Shown one piece after another: positions 7,547-14,717 of a stretch of DNA of 64,000 bases. The notes beneath the pieces are model-generated. The model searched no databases. It saw only the letters and a list, made by a program, of their open reading frames with translations, and had not been told where the DNA came from. Source of the stretch: Burkholderia ubonensis subsp. mesacidophila (GTDB taxonomy: Bacteria > Pseudomonadota > Gammaproteobacteria > Burkholderiales > Burkholderiaceae); NCBI RefSeq assembly GCF_002097715.1, contig NZ_CP020737.1, positions 434,001 to 498,000 of the forward strand. The letters run 5' to 3'. The translations under genes and the position numbers were made by a program. The first letter of the stretch is position 1. The number at the start of each line of letters is the position of its first letter.

Positions 7547-7608
7547 TGATACAGAACTAGCACGTATCATGCACTGATACCGAACGAGAGCGTATCACCG
7601 CCTGATAC
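7547..7608. promoter_or_regulatory. 28-bp direct repeats built from TGATAC/GTATCA dyads (operator- or iteron-like)
   Basis: Five hexamers alternate in orientation: TGATAC at 7547, 7575 and 7603, and GTATCA at 7564 and 7592. The spacings are strictly 17 and 11 bp, giving a 28-bp direct repeat in which GAAC and CGTATCA are also conserved between copies. Each TGATAC-N11-GTATCA pair is a dyad suited to a dimeric regulator. The array lies upstream of no obvious gene, in the middle of a 1.27-kb non-coding stretch. Confidence 0.65.
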
Positions 7609-7730
7609 ATTGCCCATCTTTTGAGCAGCTTCGACGAGGCTACTAGTGGCAGCGGCAAGTTGTAACGGCCCAGATGAGGGCCGAACGGCGGCGGATGCGC
7701 TCTGACTGTGTAGGACGGTAGTCGTTCACG

Positions 7731-7892
7731 TCATTGATGGGGTTCGCCGTCGTCTCGCCGTCCACGAGGGTTGCGAGCGAGCCAGCCTGGGTCGACGAGC
7801 GCGGAGCTGATGTTCAGTGCGGTGAGCCGCTCGTACAGCGTCCATGCGGCCTCCGGGCCGGGGCAGTGGCCGGCGCGTGGATGCCCCGGCCT
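7731..7892 (-). pseudogene. C-terminal gene fragment, 5' end missing
   Basis: On the minus strand an open stretch from 7892 to a TGA at 7731-7733 encodes 53 residues with protein-like composition (PGPEAAWTLYERLTALNISS, then ALVDPGWLARNPRGRRDD). It has no start codon: an in-frame stop lies just upstream at 7893-7895. It ends about 40 bp from the last gene of the helicase/DarT operon. It reads like the tail of a gene truncated when the neighbouring operon was inserted. The family is not recognised. Confidence 0.4.
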
Positions 7893-7933
7893 TCATGCCA
7901 ACTGTAGCTGTCTCTAGCAGATCTCAAAAATTT

Positions 7934-9763
7934 CTATGAGCGTCGGCGCTTTCTAGCAAGAAATGCTTTTGCAACGATGCTCGAGAAAGCGATTCCGCGT
8001 TCCACGCCACCTTGAGCATCGACGCACTTCAAGAGGCATTCGCCGATTACAGTTGGATCAAAGCCGCTACGTATCGCCACGTCCGTAAGCGCATCTAAGT
8101 CGTACGGTAGTGTTTTTTCAGGCGATGCGTTAGCGAGGTCCTTCTCTACCAACTGAGGCTGCGGCTGCTGTGCAGACGGGGGGGCAACTTCATCGAACAG
8201 GTCACGCGTCGGACGAGCGTGCGTGTTTGTCCTTTGCGACGGGGACTTGTTTTCGATGTGGGGTTGGCGCTCAGGGAGAACTCGCTCATCTCTGGCGAAT
8301 TTGGCACCCCGCTCGAAAGATGATGTGTCTTTCGCGATAAGCGTCGTCGGCACAGCGCTTTCCATAGTTACTGGTGGCATCAGCTTCTCATCCATAGGTT
8401 TCAGAGCTTTCGCGCGCCGCTTGCAAAGCACCGTCTGCCCGAATTCGAGGGCGAACCACTCATAAGCGAAATCTCCGCTCTTCCAGCTGCTTCCACGAGA
8501 GTCCAAGTATCCCAGACCAGCAAGTGCGGGGCGACCATTGACCTCTGCTACAGCGTCGCTTTGGGTTGCGGGTGGCTGCCAATCTATCAGGTCGGGATAA
8601 GCGAAACTTGAATCGCCCTCCCCACGGGCCAGAGCGGCCATTCGACGGGCCTGAGAGGCAATATAGTCGCGATCCTGAATATGCCACGAGGGCTCTTCTT
8701 GAGAAACAGCGCCCAGCATTGCACCAACCATCGTCCCAATGGTGTCCGTGTCCGACCCGAGCGTATTCGCCGCGCAGCGCAATACGTCTGCGGCAGGTGC
8801 ATCTTGACCAGTCCATCCCAAGAAGGCCGCAGCCAACGCGGTGTTTGTACCGGCGCCCTGTCGGCTACCAAATCCGTCTACTATTTTGAGGCATTCCGAG
8901 TAGGTTCTTCCCCAGTTCGGAGACAGCTCTCGAAGTTTCAGGATGTACTGTTGGGTTTCTTTCGACACAGACTCGATTGCTGCGCGAAGCTTGACGTTGC
9001 TCGCCTGTTCCCAAGCGGATAGCCAGAATCGCCCGAGTTGGTAGTCTTCGTTGACGATGTCCTCAATGTCGGCCCATCCGTCGACAAAGCGCATCCATTC
9101 CTCGGGTCCGGGTACCTCTCGATTGCGAAGAGCGAAGGAGAGGCAGTCTGCATGAAATACGGCACCACAAACCCCTAGCATGTGTCCGTGGGTCGTCAGG
9201 GAATCTCGAATTACGTCGGTTAAATATTCGCGTGCAGTGCCGGCGCCCCATTTCCATACATGAGGTTGGATGCGCATCGCTGCGCCATTCCCGCCTCCCT
9301 CAATGTAGGTCCGCCGGTCTCCGCTAGAGAAAAAGTTGGAGAACCAATTGACGTCGCGCTTTGCCAAATTCGCGGCAGCGGCCTTGCTTCCTCTGCCTGC
9401 GCCGAGTGCGTAGGCCGGCCATACGGTGAGTTCGACTTTCGCAAACAGTTCTACGTCAAACGTGCCGTCCCCGCGAATTGCGCGCGACACCGCCAACCGC
9501 AACTGCGTATCGTCTGAGTAGGTGCCAGCAGGGAGGGTCACTTGCGCCCCACTCACCCCTCCGATCTTCCGCTTCCATTCAATCGGTTCGTGGACCATCT
9601 CGGCTCCGGCGCGACGACGGACGGCTCGGCTATCTGCGAGCTCCGTTATCCAGCCAAGGGCGTCCCCTGCGGCAGCCCATAACGCCGAATTGACTATCGC
9701 ATTTTCCAAAACAGAACTCACAGGGACCCCACTAGTTTGGTTGACCGGCAAATTTTGCCTCAT
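7934..9763 (-). CDS. ADP-ribosylglycohydrolase (DraG/ARH fold) with long C-terminal extension
   Basis: This 609-residue protein has an N-terminal ADP-ribosylglycohydrolase domain (residues about 20-370). The family's metal-binding motifs are present: GDALGW near residue 33, YSDDTQLRLAV near 82, GNGAAMRI near 158 and GSDTDTIGTMVGAMLGA near 335. These enzymes use two Mg ions to remove ADP-ribose from proteins or nucleic acids. The remaining 230 residues are a Trp-rich segment, then a charged low-complexity linker and a short helical end; I recognise no domain there. It is the last gene of a three-gene operon and overlaps the DarT-like gene by 32 bp, so a role in reversing DarT-type modification (antitoxin) is the natural inference. 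Confidence 0.85.
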   Translation of the reverse strand: MRQNLPVNQTSGVPVSSVLENAIVNSALWAAAGDALGWITELADSRAVRRRAGAEMVHEPIEWKRKIGGVSGAQVTLPAGTYSDDTQLRLAVSRAIRGDGTFDVELFAKVELTVWPAYALGAGRGSKAAAANLAKRDVNWFSNFFSSGDRRTYIEGGGNGAAMRIQPHVWKWGAGTAREYLTDVIRDSLTTHGHMLGVCGAVFHADCLSFALRNREVPGPEEWMRFVDGWADIEDIVNEDYQLGRFWLSAWEQASNVKLRAAIESVSKETQQYILKLRELSPNWGRTYSECLKIVDGFGSRQGAGTNTALAAAFLGWTGQDAPAADVLRCAANTLGSDTDTIGTMVGAMLGAVSQEEPSWHIQDRDYIASQARRMAALARGEGDSSFAYPDLIDWQPPATQSDAVAEVNGRPALAGLGYLDSRGSSWKSGDFAYEWFALEFGQTVLCKRRAKALKPMDEKLMPPVTMESAVPTTLIAKDTSSFERGAKFARDERVLPERQPHIENKSPSQRTNTHARPTRDLFDEVAPPSAQQPQPQLVEKDLANASPEKTLPYDLDALTDVAIRSGFDPTVIGECLLKCVDAQGGVERGIAFSSIVAKAFLARKRRRS

Positions 9764-10409
9764 CGATTACCACTTGCACATTCGGCCGTTTGTAATAGTT
9801 CAACCATCCCGAAACGCAGTCATGATCGTCGCCCGTGCCGACGTAGATCTTCTCCAGATAGTCGAGTGAGAGTCTGTTGGGGTATAGCACCTCCGCTTGC
9901 TCGCATGTCGGCAAGCGGTCGGTCCGACTCTTGCGTGTGACCGTCCACCCAGGCTTGCGCCTCACCGATGGTGCAAACAGATTTTGAAGCCCATCCGCGC
10001 CAGCTTGACGTACCACGAGGTCGTAGATGTTATTGGTGGTCGCGAAGTAGACGCCGTCGTGCGTCAAGATCGCGGGCGAAAACGACAGAATCGCCCACCA
10101 CCGATCGCCACCGACGTGCCACCGTTTAGACGCAAAGCGGAAGTAATTTTCGTTAATCTCCGATATCGAAAGATTCACGAAATCTAACCAGTCTTCTTTC
10201 TTATCGAAATACGCTTCCGCTTCACGACGCGTCGCTGATGTAGGAGCCAGGATATGCGCCAGGTGCTTTTCCGCAGGCAGTTGGCGGCGGGATACAGTGG
10301 CACCCAATTCAAGCGAGCCGACGAGGCCGTGGTTCGACGTAAAGTGCACGACCTCAGTAATGCCGCGCTGTGCGATGATTTGTTGGATTGCGTCGGTCAT
10401 CGCTATCAC
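9732..10409 (-). CDS. DarT-like ssDNA ADP-ribosyltransferase (DUF4433)
   Basis: This 225-residue protein begins at a GTG that overlaps the helicase stop by 4 bp (GTGA); an ATG 9 bp further in is the alternative. DarT hallmarks are visible: an N-terminal ITEVVHFTSNHGLVGSL (HFT, NAD-binding region), a central NYFRFASKRW / WAILSFSPAIL block, and CEQAEVLYPNRL, where the Glu of the A-E-[VF]-L motif is the expected catalytic residue. DarT enzymes transfer ADP-ribose from NAD+ to thymidine in single-stranded DNA and act as toxins or phage-defence effectors. It sits between an SF1 helicase and an ADP-ribosylglycohydrolase, with overlaps on both sides. The usual DarG macrodomain partner is absent. Confidence 0.75.
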   Translation of the reverse strand: MIAMTDAIQQIIAQRGITEVVHFTSNHGLVGSLELGATVSRRQLPAEKHLAHILAPTSATRREAEAYFDKKEDWLDFVNLSISEINENYFRFASKRWHVGGDRWWAILSFSPAILTHDGVYFATTNNIYDLVVRQAGADGLQNLFAPSVRRKPGWTVTRKSRTDRLPTCEQAEVLYPNRLSLDYLEKIYVGTGDDHDCVSGWLNYYKRPNVQVVIDEAKFAGQPN

Positions 10410-11812
10410 ACAGCAAGAAGATTGAACGTGTCGGGCTTGAAGAACGTCACAAGGTCAGATGCCTCGGTCGGTTTATAGCCTACGATTACTGACTTGCGCG
10501 CCCGTCCCAAAGCCATGGCTAGTAGGCGGCGAAGCAAGAGTAGTTCTTCATCGTCCGCGCCATCTCCGTGCGGCGTGTTCTCCGCGTTCAGGCCCAAAAT
10601 AATGACGTGGTCAAACTCCAAGCCCTTAGCCGAGTGCATCGTGGACAGCGCGATGTTTTCTGGGCCAGTTGGCCATTTTCGATCGCGTGTAATCGTGACG
10701 AAGCCAAGCCCATTGCTATTGAGCGCTGATCGTATGTCTTTGAACCAGTTTCCACCGCGCGGCTTGAGAAATGCTACCGTCTCAGTTGTCAGATATACAT
10801 TCGCCTTAATCCAGTCGATGGCGAACGTTAATTGATTTTTATAACGTCCAGCACAGACGAGGGGTTTCTCTCCGTGGCGAGTAGCAGCAGAGAAATCTGG
10901 AAGAGTGCCATCGTCGTCAACTGCCAGGCCATCGACAATGCCTGCGGCAAACTGAGCAATTTCAACCGTGTTGCGGTGATTTTCCCGCAGCCGATGGTAT
11001 CGAGCGAGCTGTAAATCTAAGCCAGTCTCTGCCCACGTGTATCCCCTTGGGTACAGTCTTTGTGCGGTGTCCAGGACTAGCGTAAGGCAATACGGATCCG
11101 AGAGATGATGCCGCACAGCTCGAATTTGGTTCGCCGAAAAGTCTTGTGCTTCATCAATGATGACAATGTCATATTGGCGCGAAGGGATCGTCAGCATCTG
11201 TTCTGCCAAGAGATGCCAATCCAACCAACCACCGCCTTGATATGCAGCGAGTTCCGTATAAAAACGGTCGATCACCTGCAGGATAGCCGGACGTAGTGTC
11301 CGCGGGACGGCCTGCGCATTTCCGCGCCCCGTACGCTCGAGGGGGATATAATTCGCCCGTTCTGCCGGCCGAAACCGTCCGCAGACGTACTCGATCTCGT
11401 TGAGCAGGGCGTCAGGGGCTAGGGCCACACCGGCTCCCAGACGTCGCAGCATGGGTTCACGTTCGTCGTCGTCAATGATTGATGGTGCGCCCAAACATCG
11501 ATGGGCCCAAGCGGCGAACGTATCGATCTCGCAAGTGACGTCGGTAAACGCCGCGAGCTGGCTGGCGGCGAGATGTTCCACATACCCAGCCAAAGTGCGG
11601 TTAAAGGAAAGTACGAGGACCTTTACGGGTTCCGCCAATCCTAGGCGTTTTCGGCGTGCAACAAAGGTATGGGCTAACGATTCGAGTCGCAACAGCGCTG
11701 TCGACGTCTTTCCGCTGCCTGCAGCGCCTCGGATCATTTCGATCCCCATGCGCGTACCGCTTATGATCGGCAGTTGCTCAGGCGTCGCGCCGCGATTACT
11801 TAAGGCCAGCAT
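10406..11812 (-). CDS. UvrD/Rep-like SF1 helicase
   Basis: From an ATG at 11812 preceded by GGGGGAAAG, the protein has 468 residues; an upstream in-frame ATG at 11857 lacks a ribosome site. SF1A helicase motifs are in order: Walker A GAAGSGKTSTALLRL, Walker B DIVIIDEAQDF, RENHRNTVEIA, STMHSAKGLEFDHVIILGL, and a motif VI-like AMALGRARKSVIVGY. This is a compact UvrD/Rep-type DNA translocase without large 1B/2B insertions. It heads the operon and overlaps the DarT-like gene by 4 bp. A role in sensing or exposing single-stranded DNA for the transferase is inference from context. Confidence 0.85.
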   Translation of the reverse strand: MLALSNRGATPEQLPIISGTRMGIEMIRGAAGSGKTSTALLRLESLAHTFVARRKRLGLAEPVKVLVLSFNRTLAGYVEHLAASQLAAFTDVTCEIDTFAAWAHRCLGAPSIIDDDEREPMLRRLGAGVALAPDALLNEIEYVCGRFRPAERANYIPLERTGRGNAQAVPRTLRPAILQVIDRFYTELAAYQGGGWLDWHLLAEQMLTIPSRQYDIVIIDEAQDFSANQIRAVRHHLSDPYCLTLVLDTAQRLYPRGYTWAETGLDLQLARYHRLRENHRNTVEIAQFAAGIVDGLAVDDDGTLPDFSAATRHGEKPLVCAGRYKNQLTFAIDWIKANVYLTTETVAFLKPRGGNWFKDIRSALNSNGLGFVTITRDRKWPTGPENIALSTMHSAKGLEFDHVIILGLNAENTPHGDGADDEELLLLRRLLAMALGRARKSVIVGYKPTEASDLVTFFKPDTFNLLAV

Positions 11813-11857
11813 GTACTTTCCCCCGGGAGGTCGTGCCTGGCGCCGGCTGATTGTCAT

Positions 11858-12180
11858 TTTCTAGCTTTGACCTCGTTGGCGCAGGCGTTGATTTTTTTCG
11901 CTCTCGATCATATCCGATGTCTCGAACAATCGGGGGCGGGGCGGCGGTTTCTACATCCGGATGACGTGCTGGCGGACGCTGACGTGTCGCGATCCGGACA
12001 GCCCACGCTGCCATTTGCCTGGACCCACCTGTATCGTATGCGGTACACGAGCGGTACAAATCGCAGTTTCGGTTGGTTGCGCTTAGTTTCGCTAAATGCT
12101 TGAATATAAATAACTTTTCATTTCGGTAGGTTTCGGGTGGATTCTCTGGTTTATCAGTAACTTATTGATTCACAAGGAAA
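11858..12180. other. AT-richer gap between helicase operon and tRNA scar
   Basis: Overlapping frames on both strands here have poor composition and no ribosome sites. The stretch 12090-12180 is AT-rich compared with its surroundings, as is common at the ends of integrated elements. The promoter of the helicase operon must lie here, but I see no clear -35/-10 pair. Confidence 0.4.
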
Positions 12181-12225
12181 TTTGTAATCATCAGGTGGCG
12201 GGTTCGAGTCCTGCAGCCGGCACCA
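12181..12225 (+). other. Attachment-site scar: 3' half of a tRNA-Thr(TGT) gene
   Basis: The sequence from TTTGTAATC to the CCA at 12223-12225 fits a tRNA from the anticodon loop onward: anticodon TGT, a 5-base stem strand, variable loop AGGTG, T-stem/loop GCGGG-TTCGAGT-CCTGC, acceptor strand AGCCGGC, discriminator A and CCA. The 5' half (expected GCCGGCT start) is absent upstream. A tRNA 3' half cut in the anticodon loop and followed by its own terminator is what remains when an element integrates by tyrosine recombinase into a tRNA gene. The left side is therefore element and the right side resident chromosome. Confidence 0.8.
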
Positions 12226-12233
12226 ATACCGAA

Positions 12234-12265
12234 GCGGGTCCCAGAGATGGGACCTGCTTTTTTTT
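12234..12265 (+). terminator. Intrinsic terminator behind the tRNA remnant
   Basis: A 9-bp stem (12234-12242 with 12249-12257, one G-T pair, loop AGAGAT) is followed by eight T. It is probably the original terminator of the disrupted tRNA-Thr gene. Confidence 0.85.
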
Positions 12266-12342
12266 GTTCTACAACAAGGTGGATGTTCTACAAAACTCGC
12301 CGGCAAGATCCTTTTCTGACCACGGCTAGGCTAGGACGCCAG

Positions 12343-12924
12343 TTAAAGTAAGTCCGCCGCATCGCGTATGCGCTGAGCTGTCGAGGGGAGACCGCTACGC
12401 TCCAAGGCTTGGGCGAAGTCTTCAACAGTCGATTCAGGTTTCCGCCGACGGGACCGCATCTGCTTAAATGCGGTCATGGCCCCGAGTGAATCTAGGTCCC
12501 ACTGGTTAATGATGAACCTATCGGGGTCGACAATTTCTATGCCGTATTCGGAGGCAATCGCATGGGGGAAATCGCGGCGATTTGATGTCACGATGCAATC
12601 TGCATGACCTGCAATGGCGGCAGCGAGAACGTGTCGATCGTCTGGATCGGGCAGGGTAAAACTCCCGATAAGGGGCGTCCAAGCCGCCTCGGGTACCTCC
12701 CAATCAGGAATCGCCTCGCGCATGCTATCCCGCCGGATGAGTAGCCGACCCTGAAGATCGGGCCGTTGTTCCTCCAACGACCGAATCCACTCAGTCTCGA
12801 TCAACTGAGTCCACTTTGCTGCGAAAAAACCAGCGGTTGCGAGGCTCAAGAGAGCGTCGGTAGTCGCGAGGGGAAACAGGACGCACGCGTCCAATAGCGC
12901 CGTATAGCGCGCATAGCCCGCCAT
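12343..12924 (-). CDS. PIN-domain toxin (putative ribonuclease)
   Basis: This 193-residue protein has a PIN-like nuclease domain: an early acidic residue in ALLDACVLFPL (near residue 12), a central Glu in the TEWIRSLEEQRPDL region, and paired acidic residues in LPDPDDRHVLAAAIAGHAD followed by CIVTSNRRDFP. This is the pattern of bacterial PIN toxins that cleave RNA. The start is the ATG one base after the antitoxin stop (12926), so expression is coupled. The preceding gene encodes an excisionase-like DNA-binding protein, the usual antitoxin type for this family. The target RNA is unknown. Confidence 0.8.
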   Translation of the reverse strand: MAGYARYTALLDACVLFPLATTDALLSLATAGFFAAKWTQLIETEWIRSLEEQRPDLQGRLLIRRDSMREAIPDWEVPEAAWTPLIGSFTLPDPDDRHVLAAAIAGHADCIVTSNRRDFPHAIASEYGIEIVDPDRFIINQWDLDSLGAMTAFKQMRSRRRKPESTVEDFAQALERSGLPSTAQRIRDAADLL

Positions 12925-12925
12925 C

Positions 12926-13396
12926 TCAGTAATCGAGACCCAAATCGCGAGCGTTGTCGGCCATGCGCTCCAGCGCAGCCGTTTGCCTACCTCGCATATC
13001 GTTCCGATAAGCAATGAGGTCATCGAATGCGATTCGACGGTGTGTTCCTACCATCCGATGGCCTAACCTTCCTGCTTCAATTTCCTTAATGACAAACGGA
13101 CGTGACACGTTAAGGAAGTGCGCTGCCTCAACAGTCGTGAACTCCCGGTTTGCCGGGCTCAAGAGAATCGAACGGCCTTCGCTCATTGCCCCTAGCAACT
13201 GACCAATCAACTTCAAGGCTGCGGGCGGGACGTCAACAGACGGGTGATCACCCTTGTCGGTTGTGAGCGTGATTGCGGCTGCACGAGAATGATCGAGCGC
13301 CTCCATGATGCATCGCTGTGCGACGCGCGCCATTTCTACTTCACGCTCCGTCATCGGTGGAGGTGTTACCTCGCGGAATCGATCTACGGTTCGCAT
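12926..13396 (-). CDS. Excisionase-family DNA-binding antitoxin
   Basis: This 156-residue protein contains an excisionase-type winged helix at residues about 88-135: FTTVEAAHFLNVSRPFVIK, then GTHRRIAFDDLIAYRN. The N-terminal 80 residues are helical and probably mediate dimerisation; the final 20 residues may wrap the PIN toxin. The ATG at 13396 has GGGAAG upstream. Antitoxins of this class neutralise the partner and repress their own promoter, and a 44-bp inverted repeat lies just upstream, a natural operator candidate. Confidence 0.8.
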   Translation of the reverse strand: MRTVDRFREVTPPPMTEREVEMARVAQRCIMEALDHSRAAAITLTTDKGDHPSVDVPPAALKLIGQLLGAMSEGRSILLSPANREFTTVEAAHFLNVSRPFVIKEIEAGRLGHRMVGTHRRIAFDDLIAYRNDMRGRQTAALERMADNARDLGLDY

Positions 13397-13427
13397 GTCA
13401 TTTCTTCCCTAAAAAAAACAAACTGTG

Positions 13428-13471
13428 CCATCGGCTAAGCTGGCTTACGTGTAAGCCAGCTTAGCCGATGG
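13428..13471. promoter_or_regulatory. Perfect 21-bp inverted repeat upstream of the PIN toxin-antitoxin operon
   Basis: Arms 13428-13448 and 13451-13471 match perfectly, separated by GT. On the minus strand the repeat is followed by eight T (13418-13411) just before the antitoxin Shine-Dalgarno. It could be the autoregulatory operator or an intrinsic terminator shielding the operon; an operator role fits the antitoxin class better. Confidence 0.75.
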
Positions 13472-13481
13472 TGCGTTTAAA

Positions 13482-13508
13482 TGCAACAAGTGCAACATGT
13501 GCAATAAA
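13482..13508. repeat. Three 9-bp tandem repeats (TGCAAnAnn)
   Basis: TGCAACAAG, TGCAACATG and TGCAATAAA follow one another directly next to the large inverted repeat. They look like helically phased protein-binding sites in the toxin-antitoxin control region. Confidence 0.5.
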
Positions 13509-13537
13509 TGATAGGTGCCCAAGAGCACAGTTGCGAC

Positions 13538-13562
13538 GAAATGCACCAATCCGGTGCATTTC
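13538..13562. promoter_or_regulatory. 10-bp inverted repeat with 5-base loop
   Basis: GAAATGCACC at 13538-13547 and its exact reverse complement at 13553-13562 flank AATCC. It shares TGCA with the adjacent 9-bp repeats. It may be a second operator or a small hairpin. Confidence 0.5.
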
Positions 13563-13871
13563 TGTGGGCCGCCGGAAGCAGATTGCCTCGGACGGTCCAC
13601 TTAAAAATCTCAGAAGACTGTCCGAACGAGCGAGGCCACCTCTCTTCTTCAAGGTTGTAAGTTCGATCATCGTTCAGTCCTCCTTTATCCAGGCGCAGGC
13701 CGTTTCGATGGCTTGACGCAGTATCTAGCGCCCTCGTAACGCTTCCCTCTAGCAGGCGCACATGAGGCAAGCAAACGCAATCTCATGAACACCCAGGGCA
13801 ATGTTTCCGTATCGATCACGCAACCCATTCACCCCGGGTGACATCAAGAAGCTAACTCGCAATGCAGTCGA
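13563..13871. other. Non-coding stretch, nothing recognised
   Basis: Overlapping frames on both strands have no ribosome sites and poor composition. No repeat or RNA gene is seen. Confidence 0.4.
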
Positions 13872-14189
13872 TCATCCCGCCAGCGACATCCCTGGAAGAT
13901 CGAACTGGAATCCTCTGCTCGGGACGCTTTCCATCACATGCCCCCTGACAAGCGGGTCCGCGTAATCCGGCGTGATGGAAATCTTCCTGCTGGCGTGATT
14001 GATGGAGAGGTACACGTGCCCACCCGGTTCAAACCCGAACAGCTTGAAGTGCGCGTCGATAACTTCCATCCACGGCATGCAGGGCCGATCGGACCACATG
14101 ACCGGGTCGGGTGTGCCTCGAAGCGGCAACCAAAGGGTGGTCTCCGGTTCCCGTTGCTTTGCACGTGACTTATGATTGGCGTCAGCCAT
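13872..14189 (-). CDS. SymE-like type I toxin family protein
   Basis: This 105-residue protein begins at an ATG with AAGGAG six bases upstream. The C-terminal half contains MPWMEVIDAHFKLFGFEPGG followed by HVYLSINHASRKISITPDY, matching the SymE toxin domain (an AbrB-like fold recruited as an RNA-targeting toxin). The pattern is hydrophobic, then GFEPG, then two strands. SymE-like genes are often controlled by antisense RNA; I cannot identify one here. An XRE-type regulator gene lies upstream on the same strand, but a GC-rich hairpin separates the two. Confidence 0.65.
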   Translation of the reverse strand: MADANHKSRAKQREPETTLWLPLRGTPDPVMWSDRPCMPWMEVIDAHFKLFGFEPGGHVYLSINHASRKISITPDYADPLVRGHVMESVPSRGFQFDLPGMSLAG

Positions 14190-14221
14190 GATCAACTCCT
14201 TGGTTGAGTTGGTGGTGGTCA

Positions 14222-14255
14222 GCGGGCCGTGAGTGCTGCAACACTCACGGCCCGC
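14222..14255 (-). terminator. Long GC-rich hairpin between XRE and SymE-like genes
   Basis: A perfect 14-bp stem (14222-14235 with 14242-14255) with loop CTGCAA lies just after the XRE stop. It lacks a strong T-run on the minus strand, so termination may be partial. Confidence 0.65.
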
Positions 14256-14262
14256 GCTTCGT

Positions 14263-14604
14263 TTACTGCTTGTCTTTCCTCTTCTCCGCGATCTGATTCC
14301 TGACGATCAGCGCGTCAAGCAACTCCCGCGCGAGTTCGCGAACACGCTCCGGCATCCTTGAGATCGCCTCGAACTGGTACCGCAAGGCGTCGTCAGGCCC
14401 GCGTTCATCGGCGCCGAAGAGAATCGCATCAGTGCTGACCCTGAGCGCGATCGCCATTCGACGAAACACACTCAGCGACGGGTAGGCGCTTCCGGCTTCA
14501 TAGTGCCGGATTTGCAAGACGGAAACGCTGGCGGCATCGGCCAGATCCAGTTGGGTAAGTCCGCGTGCTGTACGGAGCCGTCTCAAACGCTGTGAAAATT
14601 CCAT
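14263..14604 (-). CDS. XRE-family helix-turn-helix regulator
   Basis: This 113-residue protein has a classic XRE/Cro domain at residues 5-62 (RLRRLRTARGLTQLDLADAA, then VSVLQIRHYEAGSAYPSLSV). A short helical tail may mediate dimerisation. It lies upstream of the SymE-like gene and next to a long direct repeat. Target promoters cannot be deduced, but the adjacent gene is the likeliest. Confidence 0.85.
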   Translation of the reverse strand: MEFSQRLRRLRTARGLTQLDLADAASVSVLQIRHYEAGSAYPSLSVFRRMAIALRVSTDAILFGADERGPDDALRYQFEAISRMPERVRELARELLDALIVRNQIAEKRKDKQ

Positions 14605-14717
14605 ATGCCAGATCCAGGGTGGAGTGTCTTCGTTTTCGACACGAATGGTGACAATCTTTCTTGCGCGCGAGAGAGGCTCGCTCCGTAACCAATATAGATT
14701 GCTTTGATTATTGAGAT

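Noticed and set aside
12181..12225. Complete tRNA gene
   Set aside because: Only the part from the anticodon loop to CCA is present; the 5' acceptor strand and D-arm are absent upstream.
13461..13770. Short frames on the minus strand upstream of the PIN antitoxin
   Set aside because: They run through the inverted repeats of the control region and have no ribosome sites.
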